Shown: positions 47,591 through 58,611 of the stretch, piece by piece
Layout of the letters: each line of letters starts with the position of its first letter
How positions within the stretch are numbered: position 1 is the stretch's first letter
Assembly (NCBI GenBank): GCA_023653785.1
Contig: JAMKCH010072541.1
Span: forward strand, 24,829-88,828
Direction: 5' to 3'
DNA from: Ophioderma brevispina
Taxonomy: Eukaryota > Echinodermata > Ophiuroidea > Amphilepidida > Ophiodermatidae
Length of the DNA: 64,000 bases
Notes under the pieces: model-generated
What the model saw: only the letters and a program-made list of their open reading frames with translations
Databases searched by the model: none
Told to the model about the DNA's origin: nothing
Translations under genes and position numbers: made by a program

Positions 47591-49144
47591 GAAATAAAGA
47601 TTTGCACTCATTCATTAAAGACTGCTGATGAATGAAATTAATGTATGGTGAGGTGGCAGGTGTACTAATAGTGTACCTGGATCATCGTGTGCATCCGATA
47701 CTCTTTGTTTCATAATGCATGCTGTGCTTAGGTGGAAAAGAGGATTAATTGAGGCGGGGATTTAATATCAAGGAACACTGATGTGTCATTTCATAGTTGT
47801 GTGGCAATGGTAGGATAAAATTAACACACCCTAGCACCCCACATCCAAAAACTGATATTGGCAGATTGTTGTATCGATGAGTAGTGGTGGTATACAAGCA
47901 CCCAAACTGAATTATTATTCCGCCTTTGCAATATTCAAAATGTCAGCGCCCAGCACGGCAGACACGATCTGGTTTTTGAATGCTTCACCCCCGGTTACAT
48001 CCCTGACAGAAATTTACAAGTGTATCTGGCCATGTTTTGCGACATAATTCAAAAGATTCAGACCAGGATTCACACATTGTTTGCTTGTAGTAAGGTTATT
48101 GCTCTGCAATGAAAGATGGCTTAGCGGATTAGCACATATACAATCAGCAATGGTTCTGGTGAGCTGATGACAAACATGCTTTTCAAGTTTGTTGAAGGAA
48201 TGAAGGAAATTGTCATGATTCTGAATATTGGAAGAAAATTTGGTATGGATGGACAATTAAGTAACGTTAGAGTACATATAAATCAAATAAGTTGAAAATT
48301 GTCCACATTGGTGGAGTATTTTGCCCTTTTATATTTTCCGCCACAATATAAGCGTACTCGAAAACGATTCCGAAAAATCAACATCGCAGGCAAATGGTGG
48401 TCAAAGTGATGCCATCCATAATTTACGTCGTTGTTGGACCATCATATCGCGGGTTGCACTTTCCTAAAACTGCGATCGATGTGTTTTTATATCATAAAAT
48501 TAAAACACAACGAAATGAAACAAAATATGGTCCTTAGTAACTTATTTTCAAATTTTATATTACTTTCATTAATCCATCAATATTACAGTTGTCACAGCTA
48601 ACCATTCAGTCAAACAGGATTTTTTGGTCATCACTTTGACGCACGAGGAGAGCAAAATTGGGCGCTTTTGAGCAATGAAGCCCGTTTGGGCGAAAAAATC
48701 CGCCCGTTTTCTTCGTATGTCAAAAAGCAAAATTTTACACTGCCTCTATTGTTAATGTTACATAAATTGTATTTTTTTCGGAAGGAGAATTCGTGAATTT
48801 GCGGTTGATGTAGTACCATATATTTTTGAATGTAAGTCAAATGAGCTTGACAAAATCTTGACATTTTCCTTAAAATGGCGGCATAATTGTCAGCATCTTT
48901 GTCCGAAATTGCCACAATGCCACTTCCCCCTGGAACTCTTCTCGTTTTTACAGAATGTAAACATCCAAATTGTTTTCAAACGCGGAAGTTGGAAGTGATT
49001 CAGTAACGGTACTTTTCATTAGTCAATTTTTTTTTCATTGCCTTAAGTCCCTTTAATGGGGGAATACATGGTTATTCCGTGAATGGTTCCAAATTCATAA
49101 GGTGTCAGAAAAAAAGGGGTGTGTCATGATGAGTCCCCATACAG
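47591..49144. other. No gene recognised; includes fragment of a repeat shared with 61.4 kb
   Basis: Frames at 48,014-48,256 and 48,631-48,915 (minus) have no domain. About 48,945-49,055 (CAGAATGTAAACATCCAAAT onward) matches 61,415-61,515. Confidence 0.4.
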
Positions 49145-49415
49145 AATACCTCTATGGTACAGTGGGAACACGCCAGGCCTAGCCTACAGTGTGTCGGAGT
49201 AAGTCTATAGAGAGAGTAGCCACCTAACTGATTTGTTTCCAATTGCTGCTATATCCTTATTATGTGGCTTTATTTTTCGTATTATGAAGATAAAGTGTGA
49301 ACAAACTGATGTAAGAATGATAAATCCTTTTTTGGTATGGACAATAGAGCACAACATATGACACACAGCAGACCAATTTTTAGAAGCATTCCTTAATGCG
49401 ATATAATTGCAGAAA

Positions 49416-49600
49416 TCTATGATTAAACTAAAAAAAACCAACTTGTTTGTTTGTTTGGTGTGTTTGTCCGTCATCGTTTCGCCGTCCCTTTAACATACGG
49501 ATGTTAATTTTGGTAGGTGGTAGACTCCCGACGTACGAGGTTTGTGGTCACGTTTTCGAGGGGTCATGTGGGGGGTCACAGTTCCTCCAGGGGTCATTAG
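49416..49600 (+). mobile_element. Helitron, non-autonomous, 3' end deleted
   Basis: Starts TCTATGATTAAACTAAAA after an A and matches 58,612 onward. The 3' hairpin and most of the CTAG terminus are missing: only TAG then T remains at 49,598-49,601. Confidence 0.65.
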
Positions 49601-49661
49601 TGCATTTTAAAGAAGCCATGTGAACTCATGCTTATGTTACCAACAGAAATGTTAGTACTTA

Positions 49662-50014
49662 CAGGTCCCATGGCCGCGATCGCTTAATAGCCTTGTCCCC
49701 AGAAGCCCCAGATTTTACCGGAAGTGGTCAACATTTTGGTATCAGAAGAAGCTGCTATTTTTCGTCTCATTTTACCATGTGAATCCTTTATAGCCAAAGG
49801 ATGTTTGGTTTTGATGTTTATGAGCGAAAATGTGCCCTATTTGGGTCGACCAATATTAATTCTAACACATGACTCTATGGGCGTACAAAATCATGTTTTT
49901 ACTTCTCGTATGAAAACGGATTGAAATATCGGTGCGAAACTTTACAGGTGGGGTTTGGAGTGAAGGCCGATCTATCAAGATGAAACTTCATATCTTTAAT
50001 CGGGCCATCCCCCT
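49662..50014 (+). mobile_element. TTAA element, family C
   Basis: The body matches 53,125-53,471 (GAAGCCCCAGATTTTACCGG and others). The right end GGGCCATCCCCCT precedes TTAA at 50,015-50,018. The left TTAA is mutated (TTACAGG). Confidence 0.75.
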
Positions 50015-50168
50015 TTAAAAGGTGGCATTTTGTGATCCTAGCCCATTGATATTTCTGTTTTATAATTTGAACTAATATCCCAAAGAAAAGGTTATTTCCA
50101 AAATTTCACGTAATTCCTGATATTATGTTTGATGTTTTATGATCTAATACAAATTTGGCACATGAGAT

Positions 50169-50328
50169 AGCTTTTATATTAGACGAAACACAAACGAAAC
50201 AGGCTCAGTGCACCCATATGATTACACGCTTTATTCCGTCTAGTGTAAGGTATGCTAACGGAATAAAGCGTGTAATCCAAGGGGTGCACTGAGCCCGTTC
50301 CGTTTTGTCTCATCAATATAATAAGCCC
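50169..50328. repeat. Foldback element in block copy 1
   Basis: Arms of about 70 bp around a 17-base loop. GGCTCAGTGCACCCA on the left pairs with GGGGTGCACTGAGCC on the right. The same structure, nearly perfect, is in copy 2. Confidence 0.8.
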
Positions 50329-50375
50329 TTGATTACCTACACATACTTACAATGGTTTAGAGATTATGAACTTAA

Positions 50376-50714
50376 GGTGCTTGTTCCCGATCGCCTCTGG
50401 GACCCCCCCTATTAAAACCGGAAGTAGTATAAATTTTGATATCAGATGAAAGGCCTTATTTTTCTCATTATCCTCCGGAAATTTCAACTTCCAAATCCAC
50501 TTCTTTGCAAAGCTTAAACAAAAACTGTCGTTTGTAGTGGTTAACCATCAATATTAGCACAGTGTGAATAGGGCCATGTCATGTCATTATCGCTTCTCTT
50601 ATCAAAACCGCAAGGTCGTTTCCCACGATACTTGATGGTCAGCGTATGTCATGTGGCCAGGCTCTCATATCCAGTGGAAGAACAATATACACATACTCGG
50701 AACACCCACGCTTT
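50376..50714 (+). mobile_element. TTAA element, family B, in block copy 1
   Basis: TTAA at 50,372-50,375 and 50,715-50,718. The left end has lost one A (GGTGCTTGTTCCCGATCGCC). Confidence 0.75.
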
Positions 50715-51204
50715 TTAAAATCCTTAGACATCCATTTTCTTTTTTTTTAAACATGGCATTACATAGTAAACATGAGCCCCAGACAAAAGGTTTTTTAAAA
50801 AATGATACATATTTGAAGAAAATACTTGAAAGTGGGGGGCACTTTTTTTTCCCCATAAAATTACCCTTCAAAGCTTAGGGCCATTTCAAAATTCCCTCAA
50901 CCCCACACCCCAACCAAGCGAATGTGTAAGAATTTTGATTCCTCAGTTGAACACCCCAATCAAACCTCCTTCCCATGGGTAATAGTTCCTACAAAAACTA
51001 ATGTTCATTATGTAATAGTGCCCTCAGACAAAGAAGGATACTCGGCCACCATATGCCTTGACGCATTGTTGACATGCGTAGGAGACAAGTATTTATTGAA
51101 TGCGGCCGCGGCCATATCCCGCATATTTCAAATCACCTCAGAGCCTATACATGTAGGAAATAGATTTACAACCATGGGGTATTTACGTTTTAATTTGTTT
51201 CTTT

Positions 51205-51560
51205 AGCACACTTTCCGACAAGGTATCGGTAAAGCTAAACTTTTAACTATATATGATAAAATTAATTGCCGTTGATCAATATTGTTGTTGGAAAAGCTTT
51301 CCCTAACCCGCCTTCCTAATAAAGTATCAGTGAAGCCAAATTACAACGCACCACAGCCTATTGAATGGGCATTGGTATATTTGCTGACAAAAAGTTTGAC
51401 TAGCCCGCCTTCCCAATGAAGTATTTAGTGAAGCAAATCCGCGCCCCAAACAATTGACTGGCATTGATAACATTGCTGAGAAAAAGTTCCCCTAGCCCGC
51501 CTTCCCGCCTTCCCATAAAGTATTGTGACGCCACTATACAATGCACAACATAGTTCTGTA
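51205..51560 (+). repeat. About 100-bp tandem repeat, three to four units
   Basis: CCCGCCTTCC...AAGTAT...GTGAAGC recurs near 51,308, 51,408 and 51,508, with a diverged first unit near 51,208. Each unit also has a GGCATTGRTA-like segment. Confidence 0.75.
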
Positions 51561-51619
51561 CTAATTCTACATGTTTTTAGGTTGCTGGATAAACACTTAC
51601 CCATAAAAACTTTGATTTG

Positions 51620-52175
51620 GATTCTTTATAATACCAGTAGAACACTTTCATATCTTCCTCTGGAATTTATTGCATTAAAGGCCGACTCAGAGATTTCCTG
51701 AGGAGGGCACCATCAATTTCCAAAAAAAATCGTGTTATTTGCATGTACATAATGCTTGTCCATATACTAATCACTGTGTGAAATTGCTAAGCTTAAATCG
51801 AATTCCTTCATATAGAAAATCACAACTTTGTTATAAAATTCCGGATTCGGAATTTTTGTTATACACAGTATCCTATGGGACGTAAATGTTTACTGCATCA
51901 AAACGAAAAATCTGATCTCAAATTTCGGAATTGTGCATTTTAGGTTACTATCTTTAGTTCTAGTTGACTATTTTTCATTATTACACCAAAAAATCATATT
52001 TCGAAATCTCTGAGTCAGACTTTAAAGGAGTATTGTTCAGATTTATCATATTGTGTTCCAAGTATGCCAATCATAAAGATTTATTATTAACATTCTTGTG
52101 CACAAGCAAAATCACATGGACACACTTCAGACTTATTACCTGTAGATCTAGTCTATCACTCTTCTACCAACCATG
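51620..52175 (+). repeat. Duplicate of the segment upstream of the transmembrane exon, split by an insertion
   Basis: Apart from the 343-bp element at 51,679-52,021, it matches 53,740-53,950 closely (CATGGACACA, CTCTTCTACCAACC and others). Confidence 0.85.
51679..52021. mobile_element. TTAA element, family E, with known empty site
   Basis: TTAA at 51,675-51,678 and 52,022-52,025. Ends AGGCCGACTCAGAGATTTC and GAAATCTCTGAGTCAGACT are inverted repeats (17 of 19). The paralogous segment at 53,797-53,800 has a single TTAA and no element, so the insertion and its 4-bp duplication are directly visible. Confidence 0.92.
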
Positions 52176-52345
52176 GCTTATAAGCTCAATTGCTCAGAGC
52201 ACCATGCTAGTAATAGAGAGTTTGCCAGTTCGAATCCAGCCAAGTGCACTTTTTCCAACACTTGTGCTGGCCATCTTCAGAGAAAAATTATCTGCCTGGA
52301 GAAACTATAGTAGATTCAACCCATGGTGTCACCTCTAGTACTTTT
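52165..52345 (+). mobile_element. tRNA-derived SINE head, degenerate
   Basis: TAAGCTCAATTGCTCAGAGC resembles a tRNA D-arm/A-box and CAGTTCGAATCCAGCC is a consensus B-box, spaced as in a tRNA. The T-stem pairs at only three of five positions, so it is not a functional tRNA. Confidence 0.5.
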
Positions 52346-53120
52346 CCAAAGGTATTAGCATTGAATGAGGGGATGTGCAGTGGATGGAAATTTAAATTCC
52401 AGGCTAAATCTATTGACACATGTATCCCGATAGCAGAGCAAAATCAATTCTGTGCTAAATGAAATCATTCAATTTAGTCAACATAAACGCATTTATAGCT
52501 ACATTAACTTTCAATACATTCTAACTAATCGTATTTGGTTCAACGGTATTCAATGTAACAGGTGAGTTGATTATTTGGACTTTAGAGCGCTCGTGCTTTG
52601 GATACAAAGGAATACAAAAGTCTTTGTACTCTCTATGTAAACATGAAAGGCCAGATTATTATAGCTTATTCATGAAACAGGTGAATCAGGCCACTGTTTA
52701 TTCTGCCTCCTCTCACAACTAATCGACGCTGTCCAAAACTATTCGCTCGGTGACACGATGGGTTGAATCTCATTAAAGTGCACTTTATTCCGTAAAGTCT
52801 GCTGAATTCATCAGGGTTATGTGTGTCAGTGGGTCACAAAATGGCCACACCCGCGTAACTCTCCCAATGGAACCAAACATGCAGGGTTGAAGTGCGCATG
52901 GAAATAATAAGCTAGACTTGACGCAGATGACTTATGACATAAGTTGCAAGGATCTTGTATTTGTATGATTGAATATGGCAAGTTATTCCACTGGACTGGA
53001 CCACATGTGCCCTTTAAACTGGTGACCAGTAAATTGCCCTTAATGCACTGGATGCATGTAGTTGAGCCTGAATGTTGGACATTCACTCAACAATTCTAAG
53101 GAGCAAAGGAAAAAGACTCC
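52346..53120. other. No gene recognised
   Basis: A minus frame at 52,826-53,086 has no recognised domain. About 52,975-53,010 (CTGGACCACATGTGCCC) recalls a SINE head but is too short to call. Confidence 0.35.
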
Positions 53121-53124
53121 TTAA

Positions 53125-53471
53125 AGGTCCATGGCCCGATCGCTAATAGCCTCGTCCCCAGAAGCCCCAGATTTTACCGGAAGTGGTCAACATTTTGGTA
53201 TCAGAAGAAAGCTACTATTTTTCTCATCTACCCTGTGAAATCTTAGAGCCAAATGATATTTGGTGTGGAAGTTATGAGCGAAAATGTGGCCCATTTTGGT
53301 CGACCAATATTAATTTTACACAGTTCTCTATGGGGCTTACAAAATAACGTTTTTAGCTCTCCCATCAAAACGAATTGAAATATCGGCGCGAAACTTTACA
53401 GCTGGGGTTTTGGAGTGAAGGCCAATCTATCAAGATGAAAACTTCATATCCTTAAATCGGGCCATCCCCCT
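53125..53471 (+). mobile_element. TTAA element, family C, complete
   Basis: TTAA flanks at 53,121-53,124 and 53,472-53,475. Ends AGGTCCATGGCCCGAT and ATCGGGCCATCCCCCT are inverted repeats. This is the reference copy for the family. Confidence 0.85.
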
Positions 53472-53739
53472 TTAAATATTAAGCCTTTAGGTTGTTATGC
53501 ATGTAATGTACTGTGCAATTCAGCACATCTGGAATATTGACTTTCACAATAGTCTAGAATGCTCATGTCTGAGAACCCGTCTTTAAAGTCAATCTTATTT
53601 ATATTTTTCAAAGAATTTTCTTCAAAATCTATATACTTTCTATAAAAAAATAATAATAATGCAAGTTTATGGATTCTGCAGACTGTCCCAACAATAGACA
53701 AAATGTTTGTATTTTAGCTGTGGAAATAAAAAAGTGGCA

Positions 53740-53950
53740 GTTTTCTTTACAAAACCAGTAGGAACACCTTCATAGCTTCCTCTTGAATTTATTGCATTAA
53801 AGGAGTATTGTTCAGATTTATCATATTGTGTTCCAAGTATGCCAATCATAAAGATTTATGACTAACATTCCTGTGCACAAGCAAAAGCACATGGACACAT
53901 TTCAGACTTAATACCTATAGATTTAATCTATCGCTCTTCTACCAACCCTG
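53740..53950 (+). repeat. Unoccupied paralogue of 51,620-52,175
   Basis: Contains the empty TTAA target at 53,797-53,800 and ends about 75 bp before the transmembrane exon. It is therefore probably the original intronic sequence from which the other copy came. Confidence 0.85.
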
Positions 53951-54023
53951 GTTTCCTGCTTGGAAACATCTCAGATTTGAAAAGGACACACAGTTACTTA
54001 TGCATTTTTCTTTTACTTTTCAG

Positions 54024-54108
54024 ATACATCATCCCTGGGTTATGCAATCATTTCATGCTTAATAGCCATAATTATATTCATTGTGTTGATTGGATGGGCA
54101 CTAAACAG
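54024..54108 (+). CDS. Internal coding exon: transmembrane segment of a single-pass membrane protein
   Basis: This 85-nt exon is preceded by a strong polypyrimidine acceptor (a T-rich run ending in CAG at 54,021-54,023) and followed by the donor AACAG|GTCAGT. Read with two bases completing an incoming codon, it gives 27 residues. Their core, IISCLIAIIIFIVLIGWAL, is a textbook membrane helix followed by basic residues, as in a type I protein with a cytoplasmic C-terminus. The exon ends with AG, and the next exon at 56,528 starts with G, which rebuilds an Arg codon and keeps the frame open to the stop. The upstream exon must therefore end one base into a codon (phase 1), common for extracellular modules. 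I do not recognise the family. The sequence and phases are seen; the topology is inferred. The exon is too short to appear as a long open frame. Confidence 0.72.
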
Positions 54109-54161
54109 GTCAGTTAACAACACTTATCTCTGGAATTATTATTATTATTTGCTATTATTAA

Positions 54162-54506
54162 AGTGACAGGAGGAGATTTTTTTAGGATACAAATTTCTCT
54201 CAAATTGCACAGGATCGATTGTAGACCACCTACCAAGAACATTACGAAGGTTTATTGGACAAGTACAAAAGAAAACAGCAAACCTTGTTTTGAACTTGCC
54301 TGACTATCGTAATTGTCCCCATAGAACACCGTGCTTTGACTTTCTGTCGTGCACGACAGAAAGTACTAAATCATCATATTATTACACAAAGACGGCCTAT
54401 TTGGCTTATTCACTTCAGGTGTGATCTAATACATTGGAAAGCATTCCAAATATGCAAAAAACCCGGGTTTGAAAAAAATTCTTTCTGGAAATCTCCTAAT
54501 GTCTCT
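54162..54506 (+). mobile_element. TTAA element, family I, complete
   Basis: TTAA flanks at 54,158-54,161 and 54,507-54,510. Ends AGTGACAGGAGGAGATTT and AAATCTCCTAATGTCTCT. It carries a perfect internal palindrome, TTTCTGTCGTGC then GCACGACAGAAA sharing the central GTGCAC, at about 54,340-54,361. Confidence 0.8.
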
Positions 54507-54730
54507 TTAATTATTATTTGCTATTATTATAATAATAATTAGGTTATAATGAGCTCTTATTATTTAAATTATTAATATTCACATCCTCTGTTATTCTAGT
54601 GGATTATCTTTAATTTGCATAAATTAATATTCATATCCTTTGACGGAATAAAGTACAAACAAACAGCCTATCATACGAAATCTCACAATTTGCATAAATT
54701 TGCATAAACATTCACATCCTTTGTTATTAA

Positions 54731-55050
54731 AGGGGCATTTCGTGATCAACATCCTCGTCACCCTGACTTACGTTAAAAAAGTTTTTTATATCATCTGAAC
54801 CTTTGGCCTAAGTATAGTGTGCCTAATCTATATGCAAATATGATCTACTATATCACTAGAGGAAATCCATAATTTTGTATTTTCTGTCAGTAAGTGGACA
54901 GAAATTACAACACAGCATGATATGGACATTTACTCATGACATCAAAACACACCGTCAGAATCAATGCAAGTTTTGTTGAGGATGTTTTGAGCAAAAAAAA
55001 AAAATAATAATAATAATAATAATAATGTGCTAGGGTAACAAACTGCACCT
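54731..55050 (+). mobile_element. TTAA element, family A
   Basis: TTAA flanks at 54,727-54,730 and 55,051-55,054. Left end AGGGGCATTTCGTGATC. The right end AACTGCACCT is partly worn after an internal TAA microsatellite. Confidence 0.8.
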
Positions 55051-55607
55051 TTAATTAACATAATAAAGTGCATCATTACCATAAAACTGTATAACAAAGG
55101 CTGATGTTAGGGTGAAACAGAATTTCACCCTAATGTTGAATAAAATTTTATACATAACAAAGATGAAATCTGCCTTAAGGTAGATTCTAAGCTGATAATA
55201 ATAACAGTAATAACTCTAACCGTGGAATAGGGGGAAATTTTCATTATTCATTAGGTTATAATGAGTTCTTTTCTTATTTAAATTAATATTTATATGATTT
55301 GTTATTCTAGGGGATTATCCTTCATTTGCATAAATTAATATTCATATCCTTTGTTATCCAAAATGGAATAAATGGAAATACAAAGGGATACATTGGAGGA
55401 AATGAAATTTCACCCTAAGAGCATTCTGAGTGAATAACAAAAGCCAATTTCACCCTAATGTACAGGATAGCAATATAATAATAATAATGACAATAATTCT
55501 GAAGTTAAGGCAAACAAAATGAAACATCAAGAAAACTGAGGACTGGTGTCATAAGACAAGACAGATTATTGCTCTAACATCCCTCATATCACTGCCTAGG
55601 CGAAATG

Positions 55608-56175
55608 TCAACCGCGCTAGCATGGTCAACCATGGTCAAAACATGGCTGACCATGGTTGACTATGGTCAGCGATGATCAGCCATGGTGGCTTGACCATGG
55701 TCAACCATGGTTACCATGGTCACCATGGTATACCATGGTCAACCATGCTTTAGCATGACTGAACATGATCAACCATGGTCATCACCTGACTTGACCATGG
55801 TTGACCATGGTAACTTCCAAGTATACCATGGTGGACCATGCTTTAGCATGGCTGACCATGGTTGACCATGGTCACTTCAGTGCAGTTGTGACTGACCATG
55901 GTCACTAACCCAGAAACTCAGGTCTGATCATGGATGATCAAGGTAGTCCCATTGCTGACCATGGTTGACCATGGTCACTTCAAGTAGCCCATGTCTGACC
56001 ATGGTCACTAAATTAGGAAACTGATTATTGTCTAGCCATGGTTGACATGACACTTAGTGGCTGTATTGTCCGACCATGGTTGACCATGGTCACTTCAAGG
56101 AGGGTGTTCTGACCATGGTCACTGCATTAGGAAATTGACATGTATGACCATGGTTGACCATGGTCACCACAAGTG
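55608..56175. repeat. CCATGG-rich palindromic array
   Basis: TGACCATGGTTGACCATGGT, CACTTCAAGT and CACTAAATTAGGAAA-type spacers recur through about 570 bases. CCATGG is itself a palindrome, so the whole array reads similarly on both strands. It lies within the host intron. Confidence 0.85.
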
Positions 56176-56527
56176 TCCTATGGCCCAAGACTTGTGAGAA
56201 AAAAATATTCAAAATCATGCGGAGCTTTAGGTTAATTAGGAGATCCAAGGAGTAATGATAATAATTACACTTGTCCACCATTCAGCTCTGAAAAACTACT
56301 AAGAAAAGTCATGGGTTGAATGGTGGCCATAATTAACAGAGTAATGGAATTGGTTAAAATTTATGGCATTACATGCTTTTTTTGCCTAGGTGCTTCTGCC
56401 TCATTGCTAGAATATTTGTTTTGTAAATGAATTAGCTAGGTGTGTAACTAAATCAATTGATCTCAACTTTTGCTTTCCATCCAATCAACTGTACTAATTA
56501 AATCAATAAATATCTCCCTTTGTGCAG

Positions 56528-56783
56528 GCACAAACAAAGTGAAACCATCACGCAAAAGCTGAGCCGCTCAACACCCCTAGGATTCACAAAGATGAGGGCC
56601 GGCTTAAAGGGATACTCTCATCCTATTCCTGAGAGTAACCATGACAACCATTCCATAGAAAGCCGACGGAGTAGTCTGCTGGAACTACCCCTCAGTACAT
56701 GGGCAGCGGGGACAGAAAATGGTAATGCTGCTTCTACAGTAGCCCTATCTGATGTGTACTCCATAGATGTTACTAGTTTGTAG
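56528..56783 (+). CDS. Terminal coding exon: cytoplasmic tail of the same membrane protein
   Basis: The acceptor is good: a consensus branch point TACTAAT lies at 56,492-56,498, followed by a pyrimidine tract and CAG at 56,525-56,527. The first base completes the Arg codon begun at 54,107. Then 84 residues run to TAG at 56,781-56,783. The tail opens with basic residues (RHKQSE, KLSRS), is hydrophilic and Ser-rich (SIESRRSSLLELP), and contains several possible phosphorylation sites. It ends SIDVTSL, whose last residues fit a class I PDZ ligand (Thr at -2, Leu at 0). Codon use looks unforced and there are no frameshifts, unlike the repeats around it. AATAAA is present near 57,357 and 57,736 but cannot be assigned as the poly(A) signal. 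No paralogue is recognised. Confidence is high that this is a real last exon and low on function. Confidence 0.72.
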
Positions 56784-58336
56784 ATTTATTGTATATATTG
56801 GACAGATGTTGGACAATTACTGCATGAGTACATATTGTGGGAAATTAGTCTACAATGTAGTGGGGAATGAGGCTATAGTAGAGAGGAATTGAGCCTAGAG
56901 TACAATGGAAATAAGCCCACAGTAAAGTGGAAATGAGATTACAGAATGAGCCTGCAGTATAGTGGAAATAACCCAAGGGGGTAGGACAAGCCAACCTAAC
57001 AGCAACAGCACGGCATCAACAACATCCGGCATAACAAGAGTGCTAGTCTTTTTCAAAGACTTAACTGTAGGAGGGCGCTCTTATGCATATCGAATGGTTA
57101 CACACAGATTTGACTAAAGGCTTGGTCTGGTCACAAATATTTAAATCTAAATGACCATTATTGTAAATTACACTATTTTGCAGCGGGGTTAATCCACTAA
57201 CCCCGACGGATTTTGAAGTCAAAAATTTCTAAATTATCATGATATTACTAAGATGTATTGAACTAAGGTTTAAGAAGAGATTTTGTAATGTAACTGAGAC
57301 AGAGATTGCCATAGTAAATTTACGTAGAAGTTCCCTACCCCCCCCCCCATACCCCCAAATAAACCTACAGTATACTTCAAATAAGATCAGAGTATATTGG
57401 AAATAAGCAATCAGTATAGTAGTATTTGTCAAAGATGCCTCAAAATTTTGTCCATCATAGCTGGCGGCACGTGTTGAGGGCTAAGCATAATGTATCAATC
57501 AAAGTATTATGCGGTCATCATATGGGGGAGTCTACCCACTAATTATTGTTTGTGCCAACAGTATCTGTCAACTGAACCCTTTCTTTAACCACAATACAAA
57601 TGCCCGAGAGTAACATAAAACAATGCCACCAGATGGTAGTATCACTTTTGTTTGCCCGCAAGGTATTCAAAAGGTGCCCTTACTATGTATTGCCCAATCA
57701 GTTCCCAGGAAAGTTACGGAAGATTTATCCTAGAAAATAAAGAAAAGCAAAACACACAAAATAAATCTGGAAAGGCCATGTGCTGGAGATCACAATGAAA
57801 GGGCACTATACCACATTGTATTCAGGGACAGTGACTGTAGCTAATAAAAATAGTGCAACACCTTGATGAAAGGCTTACAGTATGGTGAAAATAAAGTATG
57901 GGCGGGAGCGGACTGATGTCACATCGCTTCACTGTGGTGAAAACAACCCAGGGAAAGCCCACGGAATCCCTGTATCACGGTGAAAACAAAGTGCAAAATC
58001 AAAAAGTACGATCACTGCACATCGCGAGACACTATGCTTTCAGCGCGTATGGAATGACTTGTTTTTACGCACATTGTTGCTAAGCATATTTTTGCCAAAT
58101 GCCCGGATGTCCACTTCCGGCCATAGAGGTAATGCGTCTACATAATGTGGAAGCAAGTCCATAGTTGAGTGGAAATAGGTGTACAGTAGAGTGGAAAGGA
58201 GTTTTCATTCAGCATATGTAGAAATGAGTCTACAATACAAGGAAAATTAACCTACAGCATAATGGAAATGAGCCTATGGTATACATATTGGAAATGAGAA
58301 ATGAGCCTACAGCATAAGAGCCTATAGTATAATAGA
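56784..58336. repeat. 3' flank: degenerate 20-bp minisatellite with insertions
   Basis: Units like GGAAATGAGCCTACAGTATA occur from about 56,850 to 57,000, near 57,365-57,420, near 57,870-57,960 and from about 58,150 to 58,400. They are broken by family K (56,978-57,350) and other sequence. The first part is probably the 3' UTR of the membrane-protein gene. Confidence 0.6.
56978..57350 (+). repeat. Interspersed repeat family K, copy 2
   Basis: Aligns with 20,452-20,752. Left GGGGGTAGGACA and right CCCTACCCCCC ends look like short inverted repeats. It splits the minisatellite. Confidence 0.65.
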
Positions 58337-58611
58337 ATTAACCTATATGGTACAGTGGAAACAAGCCTAGCCTGAGCCTACAGTGTAGTAGGAGTAAGTC
58401 TATAGAGTAGAGAGTTACTAACTGATTTTGTTTCCAATTGCTGCTATATCCTTATTATGTGGCTTTAATTTTTCGTATTATGAAGGAGAAAGTGTGAACA
58501 ACTGATGTAAGAAATGATAAATCCTTTTTTGGTATGGACAATGAGCACAACATATGACACACAGCAGACAGTGTTTTAGAACATTCCCTTAATGCGATAT
58601 AATTGCAGAAA

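Larger units (their letters stand above)
49145..51018 (+). repeat. Composite duplicated block, copy 1
   Basis: Collinear with 58,337-60,184. It starts in a few units of the GGAAA...AGCCTACAGT minisatellite, then Helitron, family C, a foldback element, family B and a common 3' stretch ending near CTACAAAAACTAATGTTCA. Copy 1 keeps the complete family C that copy 2 lacks, and lacks the Helitron 3' end that copy 2 keeps. Confidence 0.85.
54109..56527 (+). other. Intron between the transmembrane and tail exons
   Basis: The 2.4-kb interval begins GTCAGT and ends CAG. It is loaded with repeats listed separately: two TTAA elements (54,162-54,506 and 54,731-55,050), a TAA microsatellite near 55,005-55,026, a diverged duplication of about 100 bp (54,540-54,650 against 55,252-55,355), and the CCATGG-rich array. 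This suggests the intron has grown by insertion. Confidence 0.6.

Noticed and set aside
47930..48030. Sushi-like exon (HDLVFECFTPGY)
   Set aside because: Only one Cys fits, the flanks have no convincing splice pair, and the resemblance is short enough to be chance.
52175..52245. Functional tRNA gene
   Set aside because: The B-box is good, but the T-stem and anticodon arm do not pair properly; a SINE head is more likely.
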